Assembly: GCA_038259365.1 (NCBI GenBank)
Contig: JBBSOW010000008.1
Location: forward strand, 1-56,915
Direction: 5' to 3'
Length of the DNA stretch: 56,915 bases
Source: JBBSOW01 sp038259365
GTDB taxonomy: Bacteria; Actinomycetota; Actinomycetes; Propionibacteriales; Propionibacteriaceae
Positions 8,893 through 17,021 of this stretch are shown piece after piece. Within the stretch, counting starts at the first letter, position 1, and each line of letters opens with the position of its first letter. Both the position numbers and the translations under genes were made by a program. The notes beneath the pieces are model-generated. The model was not told the origin of the DNA and did not search any database. It saw only the letters and a list, made by a program, of their open reading frames with translations.

Positions 8893-10554
8893 TCACCGGC
8901 CGCCATCACCGCCTCCCAGATCGTCGGCCAAGGCCCTCCCAGCAGTGCGGCCACTGAACAGGCAACCACCGAGGAAGGTGCCCTCCAGGGACCGATACCC
9001 GTGCATCCCGCCGCCTCCGAATCCGGCCGCCTCGCCGACGGCGTAGACCCCCGGGAGGGGCTCACCGTCGGAATCGAGGACGCGGGCGGACAGGTCGGTC
9101 TGCAGCCCCCCGAGGCTCTTGCGAGTCAACAGGTGCAGCCGAGCGGCGACGAGCGGGCCGTGCGAGCCGGCGCGGCCGTCCTCGCCCAGCAGCGGATGCG
9201 GTGAGATCACGCGCATCAGCTTGTCGATACCGAAGGTGCGCGCGGCTCTGGTGGCCACGACCTGCGGGTCCTTGCCGAGCCCGGAGCGTACCTGCCGGTC
9301 GCGTTCGCGGATGTGGCCCTCCAGGACCTCGGGGGCGATGAGCGGCGCGTCCGGCTCGTCGCGCATCAGGCGGTTCATGCCGTGGGTCAACTCGGCGACG
9401 CCGTCGGCCTGGACGAAATCCAGTCCCGCGCCGAGGAAGGCCTGCAGCTCCGGCGTCGGGCCCGGCCGCAGGCGGTGCAGGAGCAGGCGCAGGTCCTTCC
9501 CGGTGAGGTCGGAGTTCTGTTCCGATCCGGAGAGCGCGAACTCCTTGGCGACGGTGGCCAGGTCCGCCACGAACCACGACCAGGGGTGTCCGGTGGCGGT
9601 GATCTGGCGCAGCGCGCCCAGGGCGTCGAAGCCCGGGAAGCAGGGCGCGGGCAGCCGGTGGCCGGCGGCGTCGAGCCAGAGGCTGGAGGGTCCGGGGAGG
9701 ATGCGGATGCCGTGGCCCGTCCACAGCGGGTCGTGATTTTCGATGCCCTCGGGGTAATGCCACATCCGGTCGGAGTTGATCCACCGCCCCCCGGCGGTCT
9801 CGGCCACGGCCAGCATCGAGCCGTCCACGTAGTCGGGGACGCCGTGCAACAGCCTGTCCGGTGGCGCGCCCCAACCCGACGGCCAATTCTGGCGCACCAG
9901 TTCGGTGTTGCCGCCGATCCCGCCGGCGGCGACGACGACCGCCTGGGCGGTCAGGGTGAACTCACCGGCCGGGGTGCGGTTGCTGGGACGCCCCCGCTCC
10001 GCGTCGTCGGTGGCCAACACGGTGCCCGAGAGGGTGACACCGGCGTCGCTGGTCTCCAGGCGGGTGACGTAATGACGATGCCGGATGTCGATGCGCGGAT
10101 CTTCGTGAGCCCGGGCGACGAACGGGGCGAGCAGGCCGGGTCCGGTGCCCCAGGTGACGTGGAAGCGCGGCACGGTGTTGCCGCCGCGCTCGGCCCACTG
10201 CACCGCCGGGAAGAGGCTGACCCCGAGTTGGCGGAGCCAGGCGCGTTCTTCGCCGCTGGCAAAGTGCACGTAGGCCCTGGCCCACTGCCGCGGCCAGTGG
10301 TCCTCGGCCCGATCGAATCCGGCCACCCCGAGCCAGTCCGACCACGCGAGCTCCTCGCTGTCGCGGACCCGCAGCCGACGCTGCTCCGGTGAGTCCACCA
10401 GGAATAGCCCGCCGAAGCTCCAGAACGCCTGGCCACCCAGCGATTGGGGCGCCTCGGCGTCGAGCAGCAGAACCCGTAGGCGCGCGCGGGCCGCCGTCGT
10501 CGCGCTGACCAGACCCGACAGGCCGGCCCCGATCACCACGACGTCGTAGTCCAT
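8893..10554 (-). CDS. FAD-binding dehydrogenase (fumarate reductase/3-ketosteroid dehydrogenase-like flavoprotein)
   Basis: A 553-residue flavoprotein of the FAD_binding_2 family. The dinucleotide motif VVVIGAGLSGL is at the N-terminus and the C-terminal FAD loop GVYAVGEAAGFGGGGMHGYRSLEGTFLGGC binds the flavin end. It resembles the actinobacterial proteins annotated as putative FAD-binding dehydrogenases (PRK12834 group), whose substrate is not established. The start at 10554 (MDYDVVVIG) has a G-rich stretch upstream; an ATG nine bases earlier is equally in frame but would sit directly on the GAGAGG. It stands alone, convergent with nothing close, and is divergent from guaA. Confidence 0.85.
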   Translation of the reverse strand: MDYDVVVIGAGLSGLVSATTAARARLRVLLLDAEAPQSLGGQAFWSFGGLFLVDSPEQRRLRVRDSEELAWSDWLGVAGFDRAEDHWPRQWARAYVHFASGEERAWLRQLGVSLFPAVQWAERGGNTVPRFHVTWGTGPGLLAPFVARAHEDPRIDIRHRHYVTRLETSDAGVTLSGTVLATDDAERGRPSNRTPAGEFTLTAQAVVVAAGGIGGNTELVRQNWPSGWGAPPDRLLHGVPDYVDGSMLAVAETAGGRWINSDRMWHYPEGIENHDPLWTGHGIRILPGPSSLWLDAAGHRLPAPCFPGFDALGALRQITATGHPWSWFVADLATVAKEFALSGSEQNSDLTGKDLRLLLHRLRPGPTPELQAFLGAGLDFVQADGVAELTHGMNRLMRDEPDAPLIAPEVLEGHIRERDRQVRSGLGKDPQVVATRAARTFGIDKLMRVISPHPLLGEDGRAGSHGPLVAARLHLLTRKSLGGLQTDLSARVLDSDGEPLPGVYAVGEAAGFGGGGMHGYRSLEGTFLGGCLFSGRTAGRALADDLGGGDGGR

Positions 10555-10727
10555 GACCCCCATCCTCTCAGAGAGCCGGCTCTGTGGACATCGGTCTGAC
10601 CGCGCTCGGGTTCGCGTTTCGCGCTCGGTTCATGGATCAAGCGCGAAGCACCATATCGAGCGCGATGGATGGGGCCGGGGAGGGGGCCAGGGGGGATCGC
10701 CTGATGGGCAGCCTCCGTGCGAGGCCC

Positions 10728-10733
10728 TAGACT
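10728..10733 (+). promoter_or_regulatory. -10 element of a probable leaderless guaA promoter
   Basis: TAGACT is followed by 7 nt and then the guaA ATG at 10741. There is no ribosome site, so transcription would begin at or next to the start codon. Confidence 0.55.
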
Positions 10734-10740
10734 CCAAGCC

Positions 10741-12297
10741 ATGTCCGAGCACGAGCATGACGTCGTTCTGGTGGTCGATTTCGGGGCCCAATACGCCCAG
10801 CTGATCGCCCGCCGGGTGCGCGAGGCCAAGGTGTATTCCGAGGTGGTGCCGCACACCGCGAGCGTCGAGGAGATGGTGGCGAGGCGCCCCAAGGCGATCG
10901 TGCTGTCCGGTGGTCCGCAATCGGTTTACGCCGACGGCGCCCCCCAGGTGGACCCCGAATTGTTCGCCCAGGGCATCCCGGTGTTGGGCATCTGTTACGG
11001 CTTCCAGGCGATGGCCAGCGCGTTGGGAGGCCGGGTCGAGAGGACCGGCGTCAGCGAGTTCGGCCGGACCGTCTGCCGGATCGAGCAGCCCGGCACCTTG
11101 CTCGGCGACTTTCCCGCCCGGATCAAGGTGTGGATGAGCCACGGCGATGCCGTCCACGCGGCCCCGCCACGCTTCACCACGCTGGCGAGCAGCCCGGGTG
11201 CCGAGGTGGCGGCCTTCGAGAACCTGGAGCAGCGGCTCGCCGGCGTCCAGTGGCACCCCGAGGTGATGCACAGCGAGCTGGGCCAAGAGGCGCTCACGCA
11301 TTTTCTCCTCGACATCGCCGGGTGTTCCCCCGATTGGACCCCGGCCAACATCGTCGAGGAGTCCGTCGCGGCCATCCGGGACCGGGTGGGGGACAAGCAG
11401 GTGATCTGCGGCCTGTCCGGAGGCGTGGATTCGGCGGTGGCGGCGGCGCTGGTGCAGCGGGCCATCGGCGATCAGCTCAGCTGCGTCTTCGTCGATCACG
11501 GCCTGCTGCGCAAGGGCGAGGCCGAGCAGGTGGAGCAGGACTTCGTGGCCGCGACCGGTGTCGACCTGCACGTGGCCGAGGTCAGCGGGCAGTTCCTGCA
11601 GGCCCTGGCCGGGGTCAGCGAACCCGAGGCCAAGCGCAAGATCATCGGGCGCGAATTCATCCGCACGTTCGAGGCGGCCACCCGCGAGGTGGCCGCCGAG
11701 GCCGACATCGAGTTCTTGGTCCAGGGCACGCTGTACCCCGACGTCGTCGAATCCGGGGGCGGGGAGGGGGCGGCCAACATCAAGAGCCACCACAACGTGG
11801 GGGGCCTGCCCGACGACCTTGAGTTTGCGCTCATCGAGCCGCTCCGCGCCCTGTTCAAGGACGAGGTGCGCGCGGTCGGCGCCGAACTGGGGTTGCCCGA
11901 AGCCATGGTGTGGCGCCAACCGTTTCCCGGCCCGGGACTGGGCATCCGCATCATCGGCGAGGTCACCCGGGAACGCCTCGACCTGCTGCGCGAGGCCGAC
12001 GCCATAGCCCGCGAGGAGGCGACCGCAGCCGGGCTGGATCGCGAGATCTGGCAGTTCCCGGTCGTGTTGCTGGCGGACGTCCGCTCGGTCGGCGTCCAGG
12101 GCGACGGCCGCACCTACGGCCATCCCGTGGTGCTGCGGCCCGTCAGCAGCGAGGACGCGATGACCGCGGACTGGAGCCGCGTGCCCTACGAGGTGTTAGA
12201 GAAGATCAGCACCCGGATCACCAACGAGGTGCGCGAGGTCAACCGCGTCGTTCTCGACATCACCAGCAAACCGCCCGGCACGATCGAGTGGGAATAG
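10741..12297 (+). CDS. guaA: GMP synthase (glutamine-hydrolysing)
   Basis: Converts XMP to GMP with glutamine and ATP, the last step after GuaB. The 518 residues comprise a class I glutamine amidotransferase domain with nucleophile Cys85 in LGICYGFQ and the His/Glu pair in VQWHPEV, an ATP pyrophosphatase domain with the P-loop SGGVDSAVAAALV at about residues 225-237, and the C-terminal dimerisation domain ending in KPPGTIEWE. The start at 10741 gives MSEHEHDVVLVVDFGAQY; the in-frame ATG at 10717 has no support. A TAGACT -10 hexamer 7 nt upstream suggests a leaderless message. Confidence 0.97.
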   Translation: MSEHEHDVVLVVDFGAQYAQLIARRVREAKVYSEVVPHTASVEEMVARRPKAIVLSGGPQSVYADGAPQVDPELFAQGIPVLGICYGFQAMASALGGRVERTGVSEFGRTVCRIEQPGTLLGDFPARIKVWMSHGDAVHAAPPRFTTLASSPGAEVAAFENLEQRLAGVQWHPEVMHSELGQEALTHFLLDIAGCSPDWTPANIVEESVAAIRDRVGDKQVICGLSGGVDSAVAAALVQRAIGDQLSCVFVDHGLLRKGEAEQVEQDFVAATGVDLHVAEVSGQFLQALAGVSEPEAKRKIIGREFIRTFEAATREVAAEADIEFLVQGTLYPDVVESGGGEGAANIKSHHNVGGLPDDLEFALIEPLRALFKDEVRAVGAELGLPEAMVWRQPFPGPGLGIRIIGEVTRERLDLLREADAIAREEATAAGLDREIWQFPVVLLADVRSVGVQGDGRTYGHPVVLRPVSSEDAMTADWSRVPYEVLEKISTRITNEVREVNRVVLDITSKPPGTIEWE

Positions 12298-12316
12298 TGG
12301 CGGGCGGGTCGACCGA

Positions 12317-12745
12317 CTAGCGCCGGTCCTCCTCGGGAGCCTGCTCGCCCGCGCTCCGCTTCGCGTTGGTCCATAACGTGGCGGGATCGGTGGGCCATTG
12401 TGGGGTTTCGGTTTCGGCGTCAAGGCCCTCCTCGGGCACGAAGACCGGCGGCGGACCCGGATCGGGCGCCGCTTCGTCGGCGGCGCTCAAGGCGGGCGTC
12501 TGTTGGGGCATGACGAAGACCAACACGATGTAGGCGATGATGCCGGAGCCCGAGGTCAGCAGGGTCAGCAGCGCCACCGCCACCCGCACCAGGGTGGGGT
12601 CGAGGTTGAAGTAGCGGGCCAGCCCTCCGCAAACTCCGGCCACCATCCTCTCGTCGGTGGTGCGATAGAGCCGTTTGGGGGTTCCAGCGTTGGTATTCTG
12701 CACGTCATGGTTCATGGGATCTCCGCTCATCATGTTTCCTGTCAT
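12317..12745 (-). CDS. PspC domain membrane protein
   Basis: A 142-residue protein with a PspC domain at about residues 22-80: KRLYRTTDERMVAGVCGGLARYFNLDPTLVRV followed by one hydrophobic helix (VALLTLLTSGSGIIAYIVLVFVMP). The C-terminal 60 residues are polar, Pro/Glu-rich and probably disordered. PspC domains sit in the inner membrane and sense or respond to envelope stress in phage-shock-type systems. It is the first of three PspC-containing genes within 3.5 kb. The start could also be the second Met, four or five codons later. Confidence 0.85.
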   Translation of the reverse strand: MTGNMMSGDPMNHDVQNTNAGTPKRLYRTTDERMVAGVCGGLARYFNLDPTLVRVAVALLTLLTSGSGIIAYIVLVFVMPQQTPALSAADEAAPDPGPPPVFVPEEGLDAETETPQWPTDPATLWTNAKRSAGEQAPEEDRR

Positions 12746-12789
12746 CGTGGATCAACCTTGTCTGTGTGTGGTGTGTGGTGTGTGCGGTG

Positions 12790-13020
12790 TCATCTGCTGC
12801 GGGAGAGGGCTAACCCGAGGGCGCCGAAGACGATGAGCCCCAAGGGGACAGCGATCTTGAACAGGGCCGGGCTGAGGGGGGCTACGAGCGCGGCCCAGAG
12901 CAGCCCGACGGCGATGATGATGCTGAAGATTCCCACCATGAGCGTGAACGGGTCCAGGCGGTTGCCTGGCTGGCCCGATCCCGCTCGGGCGAGATCGCCC
13001 CGAGCTTGCGGACTCATCAT
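12790..13020 (-). CDS. Small two-helix membrane protein
   Basis: 76 residues with two hydrophobic segments (VGIFSIIIAVGLLWAALVA and IAVPLGLIVFGALGLALS) after a polar N-terminus. No family recognised. Its ATG overlaps the stop of the upstream PspC/toastrack gene by ATGA (13017-13020), so it is translationally coupled and likely works in the same stress-sensing operon. Confidence 0.75.
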   Translation of the reverse strand: MMSPQARGDLARAGSGQPGNRLDPFTLMVGIFSIIIAVGLLWAALVAPLSPALFKIAVPLGLIVFGALGLALSRSR

Positions 13021-14354
13021 CGCTGCACCTCCACCACGCCGTAGTCGACGTTGAGGTTCAGGGTCAGGGTGGCCTGGCCCTGGCCATCGGTGACGTCGAG
13101 GGAGAGGTTGTCCAATCCGGCGCTCTCCCGATCCAGCACCTCCAGACCGCCTGCCTTCGTCGTGGCGATCACGCGTACCCGGCCCGTCTCGGGCAGTCTC
13201 ACGTCGAGCGATCCGAGCTTCATCTGCATCGAGACGGTCTGATCCCTAGATAGCGTCAGCTGACTCAGATCGATTATCGCCTCCCCGCTAGGCACCTCAA
13301 GGGTGGCGGGCAGGGCCTGTGGGGTCGAAAAGCTGAGCGTGGTTGCGGTATCAGGGGTGGCGGGCCGTGCGGAGGGGAAATTGGCGCCGACGGCCAGTAA
13401 CGAGGCGACGATGGCGGCGATGGCCAGCCAGCGGCCACCGCGCAATCCGGCCTGGCTTCGCCACGCGTTGACGACGCAACTCAGCCCCAGGATCAGCAGG
13501 GCGACCCCCCAGTAGAGCGGGGTCGAGACGGCGAGGCCGGCGAGTTGGGCGATGAACAGCCCCAGCATGGCCGCCGCCAGCACCGCGGCGGTCAGGGGCA
13601 CCGCGCGACTGAAGCGTCGCTTCTCGGTCACGGTGGCGGCGGGACCGTACAGACCCACCGGATCGGGCTCGGTGAGGTAGGCCTTGATGGCCGAGGTCGT
13701 CGCGGGACGCGGGGTGACGTTAGATGGCCGTTGCATCGGTTCCCCGCCCGGCTCAGCGCGCACGTCGGCGGTTTCGGTGGCCTGTCGCACCCGGTGCTGC
13801 CAGGCGCGGGCGCTCTGGGTGAAGGGAGTGTCCGCTCCGCGGAAGGGGTCGCGCAGCGGGGTGTAGCCCGACGGCTGCGTTGCGGCGGTGTCAGGGGCGA
13901 CGTGGGGATCGTGCGGTCGGCGGTCCTCGGGTGCGAAGGCGGTGGCATCGGGCCGGGTCGTGCGGGCGTCGACGTCGAGAGGTTTGCCTCGACGGCCCCA
14001 CCAGATGACCCCGACGACGATGGCGGTGGGCAGGATGCCGACGGACAGGGTGGAAGACAAGACAGCGAACGACAACGCACAGGCGATGACCACGATGACG
14101 AGCCATGTTTGCCGAGACCACGAAGCCGCCCCGGGAAAGCGACGCTCGAGGGGGGAGTGCGCCTCGCCCTCGCGGGGCAGCAACAGCCAGCAGGCGGCGT
14201 AAAGCACCAGTCCGACTCCGCCGCTGAGCGCCACCAACACCGCGATGATGCGCACGAGCAGCGGATCGGTGTTCCACCGCGCCGCGAGCGCCCCGCAGAC
14301 GCCGCCGATGCGCGAGTTCGCGCGACTGCGACGCAGCGACCAAAAGAAGTCCAT
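13017..14354 (-). CDS. PspC domain protein with C-terminal toastrack-like domain
   Basis: A 445-residue membrane protein. The PspC domain is at residues 8-60 (RANSRIGGVCGALAARWNTDPLLVRI, then a hydrophobic helix). Two short transmembrane pairs, a long polar loop of about 120 residues and further helices near 270-340 follow. The last 110 residues are beta-rich and resemble the DUF4097/LiaF-type toastrack fold (LGSLDVRLPETGRVRVIATTK; LNVDYGVVEVQR). PspC-toastrack proteins are known neighbours of LiaSR-like kinases. The start at 14354 (MDFFWSLRRSRANSRIGG) fits the family; ATG 14363 is an alternative with a nearer GAGG. It is divergent from the PspC-fused kinase gene. Confidence 0.85.
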   Translation of the reverse strand: MDFFWSLRRSRANSRIGGVCGALAARWNTDPLLVRIIAVLVALSGGVGLVLYAACWLLLPREGEAHSPLERRFPGAASWSRQTWLVIVVIACALSFAVLSSTLSVGILPTAIVVGVIWWGRRGKPLDVDARTTRPDATAFAPEDRRPHDPHVAPDTAATQPSGYTPLRDPFRGADTPFTQSARAWQHRVRQATETADVRAEPGGEPMQRPSNVTPRPATTSAIKAYLTEPDPVGLYGPAATVTEKRRFSRAVPLTAAVLAAAMLGLFIAQLAGLAVSTPLYWGVALLILGLSCVVNAWRSQAGLRGGRWLAIAAIVASLLAVGANFPSARPATPDTATTLSFSTPQALPATLEVPSGEAIIDLSQLTLSRDQTVSMQMKLGSLDVRLPETGRVRVIATTKAGGLEVLDRESAGLDNLSLDVTDGQGQATLTLNLNVDYGVVEVQR

Positions 14355-14551
14355 GCAGACCATCCTCGCCTCTCCCGCGCTGCCAAGCCATCGGGAAAGA
14401 CCCCCAAAGCGACCCCATTCCCCTGACGGCGCTGACGGTGCGAGGTGAGCGAACCGGACAGGCGAGCGCCCCGCCCAAGGGTTTGGTGGGGGTGGGTTGG
14501 GTGGCATCCCCGCTGGCCCGTGGGCCGGCTGGGTGAGATCGTGGAGTCATC

Positions 14552-15844
14552 ATGTCCCTATCCGATCCGGGCGAGCGCGCCCTCGACGGTGACGCGTCGG
14601 GCGAGACTGCCCCCGCTGTTCCGCCCAAGGCGGGACGGGTGGCGCAAGGCAGGTGGCTCGGCGGAGTCTGTACCGGACTGGCGCAACACCTCGGCTGGCC
14701 CGTTTCGGCTGTTCGGCTGGCGTTTATCGTTCTCGCCGCGGTGCAACTGGTGGGTGTGGTCATCTACGCCGTCTTGTGGCTGGTGCTCCCGCCGGTGCGC
14801 CCGCCCGAGCAGGCCCCCGGGTTGGAATCTCACTCGCGCACCGGCCTGCGTCCCGGAGCGCGGCTGCGCGGTCGGGATCTCGCCTCCTTCGCGGCCATCG
14901 CCTCGCTGGCGCTCGGCGTGGTGTGGCTCCTGCAGCTGATCGGGTGGGGCGTCGAGGCCGAGTACTTTTGGCCGCTCGCGATCGCCGCCTCGGGGATCGC
15001 CCTCATCTGGCGCCAGGCCGACGTCGTCACGGCCATGCCCTCGAGATCGGGCGGCGCGGCGGGGTCGGGGCAATCGGGCACGGGGCCGCGTCGCTGGCCG
15101 GCGGTCGCCCGCGTCGGCGTCGGCGTCGGCCTCGTCGCGGTGGCCTTCGTACTGCTGGTCTCCAGCGAGCTCGGCTCGCAGGACCTGTCGAAGATCGCGC
15201 TCGTCATCGTCGCCGGCATCGCGGGCCTGGGCGTCGTCGCGGCCCCGTGGTGGTACCGGTCCCAGCAGGCCCTGGCCGAGGCGCGCGAGGCGCGGATCCT
15301 CAGCGACGCGCGAGCGGATATGGCCGCCCACCTCCACGATTCGGTGCTGCAGACCCTCGCCCTGATGCAACGCCAATCCCACGACGCCCTCGCCGTCCAG
15401 ACCCTGGCGCGGCGCCAAGAACGCGAACTGAGGGCCTGGCTCTACGGCGAGCAGGTTCAGCAGACGACGCTGAGGGCGGGGCTGTTGGTGGGTGCGGCCG
15501 AGATCGAAGACGAGTGGAAGGTGCCGCTCGAGGTGGTCACCGTGGGCGATTGTGACTTGGGGGAGGCGACCGCGGTGCTGTTGCAGGCGGCCAGGGAGGC
15601 CATGCTGAACGCGGCCAAACACTCCGGCGCCACCAAGATCGACGTGTACGCAGAGGTGGGCGAAGATGGGGTGAGCGTGTTCGTGCGGGATCGAGGACGC
15701 GGCTTTGACCGCGAGAGGATTGCCGACGATCGGCACGGCATCCAGCACAGCATCATCGAGCGGATGCAACGCCACGGCGGGACGGCGACCGTCCGTACCG
15801 CCCCCGGAGAAGGAACCGAAGTGCGACTGGAGATGGAGCTATGA
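14552..15844 (+). CDS. PspC-fused sensor histidine kinase
   Basis: 430 residues. An N-terminal PspC domain (about 30-80: GRWLGGVCTGLAQHLGWPVSAVRL plus helix) is followed by two more helix pairs (about 112-155 and 187-233), a HisKA_3 dimerisation domain with HLHDSVLQT (phosphoacceptor His262, HDxxxQ type) and a HATPase domain (AAREAMLNAAKHSG; VRDRGRGFDRERI). This architecture, PspC joined to a DesK/LiaS-like kinase, is known in actinobacteria as an envelope-stress sensor. A GTGGAG site precedes the ATG. The stop overlaps the regulator gene by ATGA (15841-15844), so kinase and regulator form one unit. Confidence 0.93.
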   Translation: MSLSDPGERALDGDASGETAPAVPPKAGRVAQGRWLGGVCTGLAQHLGWPVSAVRLAFIVLAAVQLVGVVIYAVLWLVLPPVRPPEQAPGLESHSRTGLRPGARLRGRDLASFAAIASLALGVVWLLQLIGWGVEAEYFWPLAIAASGIALIWRQADVVTAMPSRSGGAAGSGQSGTGPRRWPAVARVGVGVGLVAVAFVLLVSSELGSQDLSKIALVIVAGIAGLGVVAAPWWYRSQQALAEAREARILSDARADMAAHLHDSVLQTLALMQRQSHDALAVQTLARRQERELRAWLYGEQVQQTTLRAGLLVGAAEIEDEWKVPLEVVTVGDCDLGEATAVLLQAAREAMLNAAKHSGATKIDVYAEVGEDGVSVFVRDRGRGFDRERIADDRHGIQHSIIERMQRHGGTATVRTAPGEGTEVRLEMEL

Positions 15845-16518
15845 ACGAGTTCGAGGACGAGACGTTGGGCGCCGAGAAGGCCAAGCGAACCGTCGTGGTG
15901 GTCGATGATCATGCGATGTTCCGGGCGGGGGTGAGGTCGGAGATCGGCAATTTCGTAAGCATTGTCGGCGAGGCCCATGACGTCCCGTCCGCCGTGGAGG
16001 CGATCGCCGCGACGACCCCCGACGTGGTGCTGCTCGACGTGCACCTGCCCGGCGGCGGTGGCGCGGAAGTGCTGAAGCAGGTGCACCAGGTGAATGCCGA
16101 ACAGAAGTTCTTGGCCCTCTCGGTGTCCGACGCCGCCGACGATGTGATCGGGGTGATCCGCGCGGGCGCGAGAGGCTACGTCACCAAGTCCATCGGTGGA
16201 GACGAGCTTGTCGACGCCATCGGGCGGGTGGCCGAGGGGGACGCTGTCTTCTCCCCGCGGCTGGCGGGCTTCGTCCTGGACGCCTTCTCGGGAGCGATCG
16301 ATATCGCCAGCATCGACGAGGAACTGGACCGGCTGTCCCAGCGCGAACGCGAGGTGATGCGGCTGATCGCGCGCGGTTACGCCTACAAGGAGGTGGCGCG
16401 CGAACTGTTCATTTCGGTCAAGACCGTGGAAACCCACGTCAGCTCAGTGCTGCGCAAGCTGCAACTCTCCAACCGCCACCAGCTCGCGCGATGGGCCACG
16501 GAGCGAAAGCTGGTCTAG
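15841..16518 (+). CDS. LuxR-type (NarL/FixJ) response regulator
   Basis: 225 residues: receiver domain with the acidic pair VVDDH and phosphoacceptor Asp66 in VVLLDVHLPGG, a Thr/Ser-Lys switch (LSVSDAADD; GYVTKSIG), and a C-terminal LuxR helix-turn-helix (LSQREREVMRLIARGYAYKEVARELFISVKTVETHVSSVL). It is the cognate regulator of the PspC-fused kinase, to which it is translationally coupled. Targets probably include the divergent PspC operon (inference from position). A strong hairpin follows at 16535-16572. Confidence 0.95.
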   Translation: MNEFEDETLGAEKAKRTVVVVDDHAMFRAGVRSEIGNFVSIVGEAHDVPSAVEAIAATTPDVVLLDVHLPGGGGAEVLKQVHQVNAEQKFLALSVSDAADDVIGVIRAGARGYVTKSIGGDELVDAIGRVAEGDAVFSPRLAGFVLDAFSGAIDIASIDEELDRLSQREREVMRLIARGYAYKEVARELFISVKTVETHVSSVLRKLQLSNRHQLARWATERKLV

Positions 16519-16534
16519 CGCTTGGGTAGACGTG

Positions 16535-16572
16535 ACTTACGCCCACCCCCCTGCCGGGGAGTGGGCGTAAGT
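16535..16572. terminator. Strong bidirectional hairpin between convergent genes
   Basis: A perfect 12-bp stem (ACTTACGCCCAC / GTGGGCGTAAGT) continues inward with CCCC/GGGG pairing around a short loop. It lies 17 nt after the regulator stop and 40 nt before the stop of the convergent membrane protein gene. No T-run. Confidence 0.7.
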
Positions 16573-16611
16573 GCCTAGCGGTGGTGGCAAGAGCAAGCAG
16601 AGCCCGAGGGC

Positions 16612-16881
16612 TCAGGCCTTGCGCTTTTGGAGGAAGCCGTAGATGAGCAACACGACGATGCTGCCGACGATGGCGATGATCAGCGAGACGATGAAGCTGC
16701 CCCCCAGATCGAAGCTGAGCTTTCCGTTCAGGATCAGGTTGCTGAGCAGTCCACCCACGAGGGCGCCGATGACGCCCAAGATCAGGGTGGCGATGATGCC
16801 ACCGCCCTGCTTGCCGGGAAGGATCAACTTGGCGAGGGCGCCAGCGATGAGGCCGATGATGAGGTAAAAGAGAATTGTCAT
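16612..16881 (-). CDS. GlsB/YeaQ/YmgE family membrane protein
   Basis: 89 residues, almost wholly three transmembrane helices, with the glycine-rich signature of the transglycosylase-associated family: IIGLIAGALAKLILPGKQGGG, then LILGVIGALVGGLL. The name of the family is historical and its function is unproven; members are often stress-induced. The start at 16881 (MTILFYLIIG) is taken because the upstream in-frame lead is polar and unlike the family. The sequence TACCAT five bases before the ATG and absence of a ribosome site suggest a leaderless mRNA. It is convergent with the PspC-kinase operon. Confidence 0.88.
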   Translation of the reverse strand: MTILFYLIIGLIAGALAKLILPGKQGGGIIATLILGVIGALVGGLLSNLILNGKLSFDLGGSFIVSLIIAIVGSIVVLLIYGFLQKRKA

Positions 16882-17021
16882 GCTTAATGGTAGCGCCCAG
16901 TCGTCACCCCGCGCCGGGAAACGTGGGCGTGTCGCAGCCACACTTATCGATGGAGGACCCAACGCCATCTCGCCCGAGGGTATTGTCCCCTTATCCAGCG
17001 AAGATTGCGCGGCCGACCCAC

